A stretch of DNA of 64,000 nucleotides, from positions 22,467-86,466 of the forward strand of contig SCRN01000032.1 of assembly GCA_004322045.1 (NCBI GenBank). Reading direction: 5' to 3'. This document shows, one piece after another, positions 55,821 to 64,000 of this stretch (the stretch's first letter is position 1; the number at the start of each line of letters is the position of its first letter). The DNA comes from Paraburkholderia sp. (GTDB taxonomy: Bacteria; Pseudomonadota; Gammaproteobacteria; Burkholderiales; Burkholderiaceae). The position numbers and the translations under genes were made by a program. The notes below the pieces were generated by a model. That model had not been told where the DNA came from. It saw only the letters and a program-made list of their open reading frames with translations, and made no database searches.

Positions 55821-56188
55821 TGATGCGCAACTTCTTCATTTTGTCGACAGCGATGTTCTGGCTCGCCGTCGCGGCGTTTTGGGCCGCCGATGCCTGGCTC
55901 CCTAGCGAAGCGCCCCGCCCCGACTCAGTGGCGGCGAATAAGGCGTGGACGCTCGTTGAAGTTGCCAAGCACGACACAACTGCGGACTGCTGGATGGCAA
56001 TTGACGGTGCCGTGTACAACCTCACCGCTTACCTGCCGGAGCACCCGTCAAATCCCGCCATCATCTTGCCGTGGTGCGGCAAGGAAGCGACCGAGGCTTA
56101 TCATACGAAGACCAGGGGCAGGCCGCACTCTTCCCGTGCCGATCAAATGCTGTCGACGTATTTCATCGGAACGCTTATCCGTCCGTGA
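55820..56188 (+). CDS. Membrane-anchored cytochrome b5-domain protein
   Basis: 122 aa: an N-terminal signal anchor (about 5-24) and a cytochrome b5 heme domain (WTLVEVAKHDTTADCWMAIDGAVYNLTAYLPEHP, AYHTK). The two axial His are present, but the usual HPGG is HPSN. It overlaps the flavocytochrome stop, so it is probably its periplasmic electron acceptor. Confidence 0.88.
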   Translation: MMRNFFILSTAMFWLAVAAFWAADAWLPSEAPRPDSVAANKAWTLVEVAKHDTTADCWMAIDGAVYNLTAYLPEHPSNPAIILPWCGKEATEAYHTKTRGRPHSSRADQMLSTYFIGTLIRP

Positions 56189-56700
56189 ATGGTGTGAAAA
56201 AGTTTATCGACGAAAAAAAGGTTCACCTTGCATTCGAGTTGAGCCTATGGTGCAAGGGGGCTTTTGCGCTATTGGAGATAGTCGCTGGCGTGGCCGCATA
56301 CTTCGTGCCGCAGCAGCGATTGCTGACGCTTGTCCTTTGGGTCACCAAGAAGGAATTCGTCGAAGATCCGCGGGATCTCGTCGCCAACCTTCTCCTGAGC
56401 ACGGTTCAACACCTTCCCGCCAGCACCGAAAAGTTTGCCGCCGTCTACCTGCTAGGGCATGGGGTGATAAAGCTGTGGTTGATCGCTGGCCTGCTGCGAG
56501 AGAGGCTTTGGTTTTACCCCGCGGCAATGTCCATCTTCGGCTTGTTTATCGTCTACCAGCTTTATCGATACACGTTTACGCACTCCGTTTGGCTTCTGCT
56601 CATCACGGCTTTGGATGTCCTCGTCATCGTGCTTACGTGGCACGAGTACCGATATATCAGAAGTGAACGGAGCGCCGAAAAACCCGGACCGCTTCTATGA
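56185..56700 (+). CDS. DUF2127 membrane protein
   Basis: 171 aa, about four helices (KGAFALLEIVAGVAAYFV, YLLGHGVIKLWLIAGLL, YPAAMSIFGLFIVYQLYRY, SVWLLLITALDVLVIVLTWHEYR), matching DUF2127. The GTG at 56185 overlapping the cytochrome b5 stop is my chosen start; GTG at 56194 is also possible. Its end overlaps the convergent patatin gene by 6 bp. Confidence 0.8.
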   Translation: MNGVKKFIDEKKVHLAFELSLWCKGAFALLEIVAGVAAYFVPQQRLLTLVLWVTKKEFVEDPRDLVANLLLSTVQHLPASTEKFAAVYLLGHGVIKLWLIAGLLRERLWFYPAAMSIFGLFIVYQLYRYTFTHSVWLLLITALDVLVIVLTWHEYRYIRSERSAEKPGPLL

Positions 56701-57735
56701 ATTTCGCCGCCGTTCGCTTCGATCCTCAGGCTTCGCGGCGACGCCCATCGCGCGCAGCGCGTCCCGATAGCCGCGTTCGATTCTCGCGCGCGTCGACGTG
56801 CGTGAAAAATCAGTGGCCGCGCCTATCGATTCCTGATCCTCTCCCTTGACGAGGATCAGTCGATCGACCTTCCGGTGCGCCATCAACTTTCGGTAGGCAG
56901 GATGACTCCGAAGCGGACTTTTCGCCGGCAATTCATCGTCGAGGTGCTCGATCAAGTCAAGATAAGTGTTGAACTGTTCGAACAGCTTCAAATCGAGGCG
57001 CAGCTTACCGAAGAAATAGATCTGGAGGAGTCTGCCGATGACGTCGGACAACGTGCGAGGTGTGGACGGCGCGATGTGGTGGCAGTCCATGGCAATCAGT
57101 TCTCGCCTCACGTGCGAAGCGTTCGGCTCCATCGTTTCCAGCGCGTTGATCGCGCATCGAAGCGGAGTGTTCGAAATCAAGCCACCGTCCCAGTACGGCG
57201 AACCATCGATGTTCGTCATCGGAAATATCGGCGGCAAGCTTGCACTGGCGATTATGTGATCTAACGTAAGCCCTCTCGTGTTGTCGAACTCTTCGTACAT
57301 ACCGTTGGCGGCATTCACTGCGGTCACGATCACCCGAACGTCACTAGCATTGAGCTTTTCGAAATCGATCGCGTTCGACAGCCATTGCCTCAGTGGTTCG
57401 ATGTCCAGCATGCTCGTAGCGAGCAACGGCGAAAACGCAAACGTGCGATCGACTCGCAGGAGGCTGTCGGCACCGAAGAACGCGAGCCACGCTTCCATGC
57501 CGGGAACCGCCGGTAACGCCGAAACCGAAAAACGCTCCCACAACCGATCTAACGTTTCGATCGGATCATCTTTAGCACCCACGAGCACTGCGGCTGAAAG
57601 CGCTCCGATGGACACGCCCGTGATGACGCTCGGCCGGAAACCGGGGCGTTCGAAGAACGCCTTCAACGCGCCGAATTCGTACGCGCCGAGCGCCCCGCCG
57701 CCTTGGAGAACGATAGCTGTCAGAGTGCTCGACAT
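56695..57735 (-). CDS. Patatin-like phospholipase
   Basis: 346-aa patatin: oxyanion loop GGGALGAYEFGALKAF, nucleophile Ser in GVSIGA near residue 43, and Asp in WDGGLISNTPL near 211, forming the Ser-Asp dyad. C-terminal DUF3734-like region. Hydrolyses lipids; role unclear. Confidence 0.92.
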   Translation of the reverse strand: MSSTLTAIVLQGGGALGAYEFGALKAFFERPGFRPSVITGVSIGALSAAVLVGAKDDPIETLDRLWERFSVSALPAVPGMEAWLAFFGADSLLRVDRTFAFSPLLATSMLDIEPLRQWLSNAIDFEKLNASDVRVIVTAVNAANGMYEEFDNTRGLTLDHIIASASLPPIFPMTNIDGSPYWDGGLISNTPLRCAINALETMEPNASHVRRELIAMDCHHIAPSTPRTLSDVIGRLLQIYFFGKLRLDLKLFEQFNTYLDLIEHLDDELPAKSPLRSHPAYRKLMAHRKVDRLILVKGEDQESIGAATDFSRTSTRARIERGYRDALRAMGVAAKPEDRSERRRNS

Positions 57736-57752
57736 GGTGTGACGGTTAATGT

Positions 57753-57884
57753 TCACGGCTGATCGTTGGCGGCAGGCCGGCCACACAAACGTGGGAGGCC
57801 CTGGATTTCGCTGCCCTGCCCGCGAAGTGTGCATGCGACAACGCCAAGAGCGATTGTCGCAACCGACCCGAATCGAGTCTTCAT
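57753..57884 (-). CDS. Tiny putative lipoprotein upstream of patatin
   Basis: 43 aa (MKTRFGSVATIALGVVAC...) with an excellent GGGAGGAGCCC ribosome site, a hydrophobic signal and a possible lipobox Cys at residue 18. It lies 17 bp before the patatin ATG on the same strand, so they may be coexpressed. The remainder (RGQGSEIQGLPRLCGRP) is unlike known families. Confidence 0.5.
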   Translation of the reverse strand: MKTRFGSVATIALGVVACTLRGQGSEIQGLPRLCGRPAANDQP

Positions 57885-58230
57885 TGGGCTCCTCCCGCGC
57901 AGTCCATTAGCCACAAATCGCACGACGACGGGCGGAAAGGAAACCCCGTGACGCCAGCGTTGACGTGACTCGTTCAATGGTGCCCAACTCCACGGCTGTT
58001 CCATTGACCCTGGTCAAGCGGAAGTAAGCCGTCATGACGCCCGCCACGCCCAGGGCATCGTCTGCGTCGGCGAGAACGGGTGCAGCGAATCCCACGTACG
58101 CCTCCATACGAAACCCGTCTTCGCCACGCCAGGCAACCTTAGCTGGATTTTTCGTATCAGAAAATACGTTCACTTTGCTACAATTGAACGAGTCAGAATT
58201 CAGCCGGCCCGCCGACAGGCCGCGAGATAC

Positions 58231-58857
58231 GTGAACGATCAAAGCGATAGAGCGGTACAACCACGGGCGCCTCGCGACGCGCAGGCCGGAACGCTCGCGG
58301 AAGCACTACGGCGATTGCGCACCCAGGCGCGACTGACGCTACAGCAACTGAGCGACCGATCGGCGATCTCGGTTTCGACGCTTTCGAAAATCGAGAATGG
58401 GCAGCTCTCGCCCACTTATGAAAAAATCGCGGCGCTCGCGATCGGCCTCGGTGTCAACGTCAGCGATCTCTTCAATCAGGCGCCTAAGCCCGTTCCGTTG
58501 GGGCGTCGCAGCATCACGAAGGCCGGCGGCGGGATCGTGCACGAGACGGATCTGTATGTGTACGAGGTACTCAACGCCGATCTCGCCGACAAGCGATTCG
58601 TTCCCCTCTTCACGACGATCAAGGCGCACAGTGTCGGCGAATTCCGGACGCTGCTCAGGCACGACGGCGAAGAATTCATCTACGTGCTGGAAGGCACTGT
58701 CATCGTCAATACCGAGTTTTACGCGCCCTGCACGCTGAACAAGGGAGACGCAATGTATTTCGATAGCACGATGGGGCATGCGTGCATTTCGGGAAGCGAC
58801 GAGGACGCGAAAGTCCTGTGGGTCTGCTCGCACGTCACGCTGGGGCAGGCGACTTGA
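58231..58857 (+). CDS. XRE-cupin transcriptional regulator
   Basis: 208 aa, GTG start. Helix-turn-helix of the XRE family at about 22-80 (LTLQQLSDRSAISVSTLSKIENGQLSPTYEKI) and a C-terminal cupin domain (about 125-200; HDGEEFIYVLEG, LNKGDAMYFDS). Such proteins commonly control amino-acid or amine catabolism and sense a small ligand in the cupin. It is convergent with the amino-acid genes on its right. Confidence 0.92.
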   Translation: MNDQSDRAVQPRAPRDAQAGTLAEALRRLRTQARLTLQQLSDRSAISVSTLSKIENGQLSPTYEKIAALAIGLGVNVSDLFNQAPKPVPLGRRSITKAGGGIVHETDLYVYEVLNADLADKRFVPLFTTIKAHSVGEFRTLLRHDGEEFIYVLEGTVIVNTEFYAPCTLNKGDAMYFDSTMGHACISGSDEDAKVLWVCSHVTLGQAT

Positions 58858-58995
58858 AAAGCGGCCGCCGACGCGCGGTCGGTGACGTTGTCAGCATGGG
58901 CCGCTCCGTCAACAACAAGGCCAGCGGCGGTCACGATTGCAGCGATTCGTTGTTTCTTCAGGCGCGGGAACACGCCGACTGAAACAAGCGCTAGC

Positions 58996-59940
58996 TCATG
59001 CGTGAGGAACGGCGTCGTACGCCAACGAGGCCGCGGCAAGGTCTTCGAGTGCCGTTCCGACGGCCTTGAAAACCGTGATTTCCTCTCGATCTCGCCGACC
59101 CGGGTGCTCGCCGCGGCAAAGCTGCGCAAGCGTCGCTCGGGTCATCGCTTTATCGAACACCCCGGACTGCATCGGCGAAAGCAGATCGCCTGCCTTCATC
59201 AGAGCCTCTTCCGTGTCGACGAACACCAATGTGGCGACGAAGCAGTCGTCATCCGATTCACGCATCGTTGGCGTAAAGCCACCGATCAGATCGAGGTGAG
59301 TCCCGGGCCGCAGCCAGGAGCCTTTGACGATCGGCGCCGTGGACAGCGTTGCGCAGGACACGATGTCCGCTTGACGGGCCGCACGTTCCAGATCCTCGGC
59401 GAGCTCCGCTGAAAAGCCACGCTCGTTCAAGTTCTCGACCATCTGCCGCGCGGCGCTTGCATTGATGTCCCACACCGCGATCTTGCTGATGGGGCGCACA
59501 GCGGCGTAAGCGTCTGGGACCAGCGAACCCACCCTTCCGGACCCGACGACGAGAAGGTTTTCCGAGTCAGGTCGGCTCAGGAAACGCGCAGCCAGCGCCG
59601 ACGCCGCCGCGGTGCGCCTGGACGTGATTACATCGCCATCGAGCATCGATAGCGGGACGCCCGTCGTCGCGTCCAGCAGCACGAAGGTGGAATGAAGCCC
59701 CGGCAGCGACCGGCGCCGGTTGGCCGGGAATACCGAGACGGTCTTGATCCCGATGCGCCCGCCTCTTTGCCACGCGGGCATCAGCAGCAGCGTCCCCAGC
59801 TCTTCGTCGGGCCCGCACTCGATCGAATGGTTGTGACGGAGCGGCACGGTGCAGCCGTCGCTGAACATCTTGGCGATCGCGTCGATCAGCTTGTCGAATG
59901 GAAGCCGGCTGGCGGTTTGGGTTGCGTCGAGAATTAGCAC
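58996..59940 (-). CDS. Ornithine cyclodeaminase / mu-crystallin family protein
   Basis: 314 aa with the NAD(P) fold (LLVVGSGRVGSLVPDAYAAV near 130) and substrate segment KTVSVFPANRRRSLPGLHSTFVLLDATTG near 70. The family includes ornithine cyclodeaminase, ketimine reductases and pyrroline-2-carboxylate reductase. I chose GTG at 59940 (VLILDATQ), the usual family start; an ATG at 59994 would overlap the upstream gene by 23 bp. Cotranscribed with the D-amino-acid dehydrogenase. Confidence 0.85.
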   Translation of the reverse strand: MLILDATQTASRLPFDKLIDAIAKMFSDGCTVPLRHNHSIECGPDEELGTLLLMPAWQRGGRIGIKTVSVFPANRRRSLPGLHSTFVLLDATTGVPLSMLDGDVITSRRTAAASALAARFLSRPDSENLLVVGSGRVGSLVPDAYAAVRPISKIAVWDINASAARQMVENLNERGFSAELAEDLERAARQADIVSCATLSTAPIVKGSWLRPGTHLDLIGGFTPTMRESDDDCFVATLVFVDTEEALMKAGDLLSPMQSGVFDKAMTRATLAQLCRGEHPGRRDREEITVFKAVGTALEDLAAASLAYDAVPHA

Positions 59941-59971
59941 GTCGGAAAAACTCCACGAAAGAAGGTCGGAC

Positions 59972-61258
59972 TCAGGCTGCGATCGGTCGTCCATTGGACG
60001 ATCGCGATGCGAACCTGGACGGGGAAAATGGCGCGAGATCGATGTCGGTCTTCCCCCCCTGAATGGCTTGGACGATGAGACGTCCGGTTTGCGGCCCCAA
60101 GGTGAGGCCGAGATGCCCATGTCCGAACGCAAGGAAGCAGTTGGGATGACGTGCGGATGCCCCGATCACTGGAACCGAGTCCGGCATCGACGGACGAAAG
60201 CCTAGCCATCGAGATTCCACGGTCAGTTCCGCTAACGCCGGAACGACGTCTCGGATGGCGGCGAGCGTGCGGTCGATGCTTCGGTATCTCGGTGGCGCAT
60301 CGAGTCCGGCGAATTCGACGCTGCTCGTCATGCGTAATCCGTAGTCGAGTTGAGAGAAGACCACGGATTTTTCATGCCAAAAAAGCGGCGCTCGCAGCAA
60401 CGTGCGATAGCCGGTATCGAGCATGACGTGGTATCCGCGCTCGGTATCGAGCGGCACGTTTTCGCCGATTTCCGACGCGAGATGTTTTGACCACGCTCCG
60501 CAGGCAATAACGAACACATCACCCTCGATCACGCGATCCGTTACGCGAACAGCCGTCGCGCGGCCGTTCGTAAAACCGAACTGCGTTGCGGTGTCTCGGA
60601 TGAACTCCACGCCTTGCGTCGCGCAGGCTTGCGCGATGCGCGCGACATACTCACCGGGGTTTTTCACCTGCCGGCAGTCGGTGAACAGGGTGGCCTTCGC
60701 GAACACATCAGCGAACCCAGGCGCGAGCGCGTCGATGTCTGAACGGCCGAGCGGCTGCATCGCAACGCCCCAATCAGCCAGGGCAGCTCGGTCTTCCGAC
60801 TGGCTGCGATAGGCGTCTTCCGACTGATATGCCTTAATCCATCCAGTGGGAACGAGGAGTTCCATCGCTGAGCAGGCTGCGGCCAATTGCATATGTGCAT
60901 CGAGCGCGGTCCGCAGAATCGCGTTCAGTGCGAGCGCCGAACGCGTGAACGAATCGTGTGCACTCGAGCGCGCAAAGCGAAGCAGCCAGGGGGCGAGCGT
61001 GGGAAGGTAGCGCCAGCGAAATTGCAACGGACTGTCGCGCGAGAACAGAAGCGACGGCAACTGCCGCAGCAGCGCCGGTGTAGCAAGCGGAAGCGTTTCG
61101 CACACAGCCAAAATGCCGGCATTGCCGAAGCTGGCGCGCCGATCCTCGATGCTCGGATCGATCACTCGAACTCGATATCCGGCACGCCGCGCGAAGTAGG
61201 CGCAACTGAGGCCGACAATCCCGCCTCCGATTACTACGACGGTCTTCTGATCTTGCAT
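59972..61258 (-). CDS. FAD-dependent D-amino-acid dehydrogenase (DadA-like)
   Basis: 428 aa. FAD-binding GGGIVGLSCAYFARRAGYRVRVID at the N-terminus and the C-terminal FAD motif GHGHLGLTLGPQTGRLI. Oxidises D-amino acids to imino/2-oxo acids, passing electrons to quinone. The start at 61258 has GAGG upstream. It is the first gene of a two-gene unit with the cyclodeaminase family protein. Confidence 0.88.
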   Translation of the reverse strand: MQDQKTVVVIGGGIVGLSCAYFARRAGYRVRVIDPSIEDRRASFGNAGILAVCETLPLATPALLRQLPSLLFSRDSPLQFRWRYLPTLAPWLLRFARSSAHDSFTRSALALNAILRTALDAHMQLAAACSAMELLVPTGWIKAYQSEDAYRSQSEDRAALADWGVAMQPLGRSDIDALAPGFADVFAKATLFTDCRQVKNPGEYVARIAQACATQGVEFIRDTATQFGFTNGRATAVRVTDRVIEGDVFVIACGAWSKHLASEIGENVPLDTERGYHVMLDTGYRTLLRAPLFWHEKSVVFSQLDYGLRMTSSVEFAGLDAPPRYRSIDRTLAAIRDVVPALAELTVESRWLGFRPSMPDSVPVIGASARHPNCFLAFGHGHLGLTLGPQTGRLIVQAIQGGKTDIDLAPFSPSRFASRSSNGRPIAA

Positions 61259-61563
61259 TGCCTCGATCCGTGAAAAAGCTGGGGAGCGTGAGCAAGCAAT
61301 GTACCCCAAGTAATTTTCCTGTAGTACTAGTATTTTTCCTATACGAAATATTTCGCTGTGTGCGAAGGTTGCGCGCTTGCCCCCGTGCTGATGTCCCGAC
61401 GGAGGCTACTTTTGATTTGAGTCAACGCCACGACTGCCTGATGGCGACAGCATGGGGTCTTCACCGCCCGTTGTTGGGGCGGCTTCCTTGCGGCCTACCG
61501 CTATCAGGACGACTGATCCTGGGTGCGATGAAGGCCTCGTTCTCCCGTATGAATGGAGGAGCA

Positions 61564-62037
61564 ATGCACATCATCCGCTTTCTAACGACCGCCGCAGGGA
61601 CACTGTTGATGGCGACCGCAGTTGCTGGCCATTCGAAACAATTGGATTACAGCGTCACCAAGGACCGCTTGATTGTCCATTTCGGCATCCTACCGGCTGA
61701 GCGTGCGCGCGCAGTGGAAGGCGCGGCAAGTGCACCAGAGCAAGCCGCAGCGCCAGGTCGCGCAAGCCATCATCTGGTTGTGGCGCTACGCGATAAGTTG
61801 ACGGGCAACCGCATCGAAGGCGCCACAGTCACGGCAAAGATGACCTCGCCAGGCCCAAAGCCGCGTCCAGAGGTTCAGACCAAGCTTTTGCAGGAATTGA
61901 AGGCTAAGGACTCGACCTCCTACGGCAACTACTTCGATATGCCGTGGCGTGGTCGCTATCGCATTGACCTTTCCGTGCGACGCAAGCAAGCCAAGCAAAC
62001 CGAGAAGGTTCGTCTGATCTACGATCAGCGCTTTTAA
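61564..62037 (+). CDS. Hypothetical exported protein
   Basis: 157 aa with a signal peptide (about 1-22, ending VAG-HSK) and a beta-rich mature region (LDYSVTKDRLIVHFG, HHLVVALRDKLTGNRIEGATVTAKM, YFDMPWRGRYRIDLSVRR) that looks like one Ig-like or FixH-like domain. ATGGAGGAGC ribosome site. It precedes the kinase gene by about 135 bp; function unknown. Confidence 0.75.
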   Translation: MHIIRFLTTAAGTLLMATAVAGHSKQLDYSVTKDRLIVHFGILPAERARAVEGAASAPEQAAAPGRASHHLVVALRDKLTGNRIEGATVTAKMTSPGPKPRPEVQTKLLQELKAKDSTSYGNYFDMPWRGRYRIDLSVRRKQAKQTEKVRLIYDQRF

Positions 62038-62173
62038 TGCCGCTCGCGATCGCACCACTCGAGCTTTCGGGCCGGACTCAGGGCCACAGTTGTCCTGCGC
62101 GCTGTCGGGGCGCGAAGCATCTAAACGAGCATTCGGTTGCGTGTAGAACAAAACACCAAGGGAATCTGATGAC

Positions 62174-63715
62174 ATGACGACGGTGCTCTTGCTGGCGATA
62201 GCCGCGGCGCTCGTGTCGTCCTCCTGGGTCGTAACGCGAATTGGGCGGAACATTCCCCGGTCGGCGGAGGGATCTGAGCAACTCCAGGCCATCTTGAACG
62301 GGGCCATTGACCCAATTCTTACCCTCGATGCTGCACACCGCATCTTGATGTTCAATCCTGCCGCAGAGCGCATGTTCGGATGGCGATCGAGCGATGCAAT
62401 AGGGATAGACGTCAAGCGCCTGATCCAGAGACATTCCGCGGCCCCTCAAAATGGAGCCGAGCCGCAATTGAATAGCGATGGCGCGTCGCTAGAGCTAAGG
62501 GCCGGCCGTTACACATTGACCGCGAAGCGCCGCGACGGGACCGAGTTCCCGATCGACGCGTCGATTTCCGAGGCAATCGTCAAGGGTAAGCGCCTATATA
62601 CGCTCGTCGTGAGAGACTTGACAGAGCAACGACGCATCCCCGATGCACTGCGGGAAAGCGAATCCCGCTATAGAGGTCTCCTAGACATCAGCCCTGTGGC
62701 GATTTGGTTGAACCGCGACAACAGAATCACTTTCGCAAACCAAGCCTGTCTTGCCCTATTGGGTGCGGGCGACCTGTCCCAAGTGCTGGGCAAATCACCG
62801 TTCCAATTGCTCGACGCGGGTAGCCACGACCGCGCCCGCGCGCGCATCGAGAGTCTTTCGGCACATCCCGGAAAGATCGTGCCGGCGGCCAGCGAAAAGA
62901 TCATGCGATTCGATGGGCAGACGCGCGACGTTGAAGTCGCTGCCGTGCGTCTGGACGAACCGGGCCACGTGTCAATTCTGGTGGCTTTGCTCGACGTCAC
63001 CCAACGCAACTTGGCTGAGCGCGAGTTGAGAGAATCGCACGAGGCGCTCCGTACCCTAGCGCGGTCGCAGCGGTCCATCCGCGAGGAGGAGCGTGCTCGT
63101 CTTTCAGAGCAATTGCATGAAGGCCTAGGACAACTGCTAGCGGCGGCGAAAATGCGACTGGCCGCGTTTGACGAGAACCCGATTGGCACGCAATCCGAGT
63201 CGGCACGGAGCCTTAAGCAAAAACTGGAGGCGTTGCTAGACGAAATCTTGACCCAAGTAAGGGACATGGCGTATGAACTCCGCCCGCCCATGCTGGACCA
63301 GCTCGGTCTTGCGGCGACGCTCGAATGGCTCGCGCAAGACGTTTCGCGGCGATACGGGGCAGAAGTGGTAACAAGCATCGCCGAGGCCGGCGCCGATCAC
63401 AACGTCGCTGTCGTCCTATACCGAATTGCCAGGGATACGCTCGAGAGCGCAGCACGCGAGGCCAGCGGCGCGGTTGTCTTCTTGGGGTTGCGCCGCGCCG
63501 ATGATCACCTTGTACTGACCTTGCGCCATAGTGTAGATGGCGATATGCACAGCTCGAATAAATTGGCGCAGCAGGCCGCGCTCATCAGTCTGCGCGAACA
63601 GCTCGGGTTATTGAACGGGAGCGTCGAAACTCGTTCTTGCGGGCTCGCCGGCAACGAAACGGTAATAGCGGTGCCCTCGAATACGGTGCCTGAAAATAGC
63701 GAGCCCTGCGGCTAA
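62174..63715 (+). CDS. PAS sensor protein with degenerate-looking histidine kinase
   Basis: 513 aa: a short N-terminal anchor, two PAS domains (about 40-150 and 165-280), a dimerisation region of the HisKA_3 type (ERARLSEQLHEGLGQLLAAAKMRL; His present but context altered), and an ATPase region where the N-box has no Asn (RDTLESAAREAS) and the G-box glycines are missing. It probably cannot bind ATP normally. The truncated response regulator follows after 87 bp. Confidence 0.82.
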   Translation: MTTVLLLAIAAALVSSSWVVTRIGRNIPRSAEGSEQLQAILNGAIDPILTLDAAHRILMFNPAAERMFGWRSSDAIGIDVKRLIQRHSAAPQNGAEPQLNSDGASLELRAGRYTLTAKRRDGTEFPIDASISEAIVKGKRLYTLVVRDLTEQRRIPDALRESESRYRGLLDISPVAIWLNRDNRITFANQACLALLGAGDLSQVLGKSPFQLLDAGSHDRARARIESLSAHPGKIVPAASEKIMRFDGQTRDVEVAAVRLDEPGHVSILVALLDVTQRNLAERELRESHEALRTLARSQRSIREEERARLSEQLHEGLGQLLAAAKMRLAAFDENPIGTQSESARSLKQKLEALLDEILTQVRDMAYELRPPMLDQLGLAATLEWLAQDVSRRYGAEVVTSIAEAGADHNVAVVLYRIARDTLESAAREASGAVVFLGLRRADDHLVLTLRHSVDGDMHSSNKLAQQAALISLREQLGLLNGSVETRSCGLAGNETVIAVPSNTVPENSEPCG

Positions 63716-63802
63716 CTCGCTGCTCCGCTCGAATTTTTGACTTAACAACCTGCCCGACGACTGTGCCCGCAGAGGCCGGCGATTGACAGCGAGGATCGTT
63801 CA

Positions 63803-63943
63803 ATGATATCGAGAGTACTCATTGCCGATGACCACACAATCGTACGTGATGGTCTACGTCTTATCGTCGAAGCGGCTGACTGGACAGCGACAATCATCTT
63901 GGCCGGTGTGGCGGCGACGGTCTTGGCCGGTGGAGAGGCGTAG
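63803..63943 (+). pseudogene. NarL-type response regulator, truncated by insertion
   Basis: The first 26 codons (MISRVLIADDHTIVRDGLRL...) are a typical receiver start. After Ala-Ala-Asp the frame runs into unrelated sequence and stops at 63941, just where a putative IS end begins (63881). No Asp phospho-site or DNA-binding domain remains. Confidence 0.75.
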
Positions 63944-64000
63944 CGGCTGCATAGTCAGCGCATAGTCTTTCCACTGGCGGCGCCGAGTTGGCCGGGCTCT
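63881..64000. mobile_element. Probable IS21-type left end, cut by window edge
   Basis: The foreign sequence begins TGGACAGCGACAATCATC and carries three copies of TTGGCCGG (63899, 63923, 63988), a multiple terminal repeat pattern like that of IS21-family ends. It lies at the exact place where the response regulator loses its homology. No transposase is inside the window. Confidence 0.55.

Noticed and set aside
57907..58260. 117-aa minus-strand frame before the XRE-cupin gene
   Set aside because: It covers the regulator's start and promoter region, has no ribosome site and no recognisable domain.

Overview
The window is GC-rich and densely coded, and its genes look like those of a Burkholderiaceae member (Paraburkholderia/Burkholderia type). 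The left half is a methanol-oxidation and CO2-fixation locus, so the organism is probably an autotrophic methylotroph: methanol is oxidised in the periplasm by a PQQ enzyme, formaldehyde is handled on tetrahydromethanopterin, and carbon is assimilated from CO2 through the Calvin cycle. Layout: (1) 1-6.5 kb: lanthanide-type methanol dehydrogenase xoxF with the start of a following gene at the window edge, divergent mtdB, a small Cys-containing exported protein, and an AcoR-like sigma-54 activator. (2) 6.5-13.7 kb: red-type Calvin operon cbbL-cbbS-cbbX-fbp-cbbP-cbbT on the minus strand, without cbbR. (3) 14.1-20.4 kb: an isolated 24-residue pqqA, an MfnE-like kinase on the opposite strand, a cytochrome b561, pqqBCDE, and a beta-propeller protein often found with PQQ systems. 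(4) 20.5-26.2 kb: complete mxaRSACKL with overlapping genes, but no mxaFJGI. (5) 26.7-36.6 kb: accessory genes: PAP2 phosphatase, hydroxypyruvate isomerase family protein, archease plus RtcB RNA ligase, GYD protein, an arginine/ornithine/lysine decarboxylase, a methyltransferase, a lectin-like secreted protein and an acyltransferase. A 125-bp direct repeat flanks the archease-to-decarboxylase block. (6) 36.7-41.2 kb: a sensing unit made of a periplasmic sugar-binding-type protein, a PAS histidine kinase, a FixJ-type regulator and a lone receiver protein. (7) 41.5-45.5 kb: a 9-bp minisatellite, cytochrome b562/b561, a LysE exporter and two membrane proteins. (8) 45.6-53 kb: copper handling (CusF-like protein, Tat-exported multicopper oxidase, outer-membrane factor, CopA ATPase, cupredoxin). 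(9) 53-57.9 kb: PPK2, a ferric-reductase-like flavocytochrome with a cytochrome b5 partner, a DUF2127 protein and a patatin. (10) 58.2-64 kb: an XRE-cupin regulator with an ornithine-cyclodeaminase-family enzyme and a D-amino-acid dehydrogenase, an exported protein, and a degenerate-looking histidine kinase whose response regulator is interrupted by what looks like an IS21-type end running off the window. The most notable pattern is that several C1 transcription units (pqqA best of all; also mtdB, the 141-aa exported protein, xoxF, mxaR and the propeller gene) have candidate -24/-12 promoters, and a sigma-54 activator sits in the same locus. This suggests an undescribed sigma-54 methanol/PQQ regulon. 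All assignments come from reading sequence; no searches were run.
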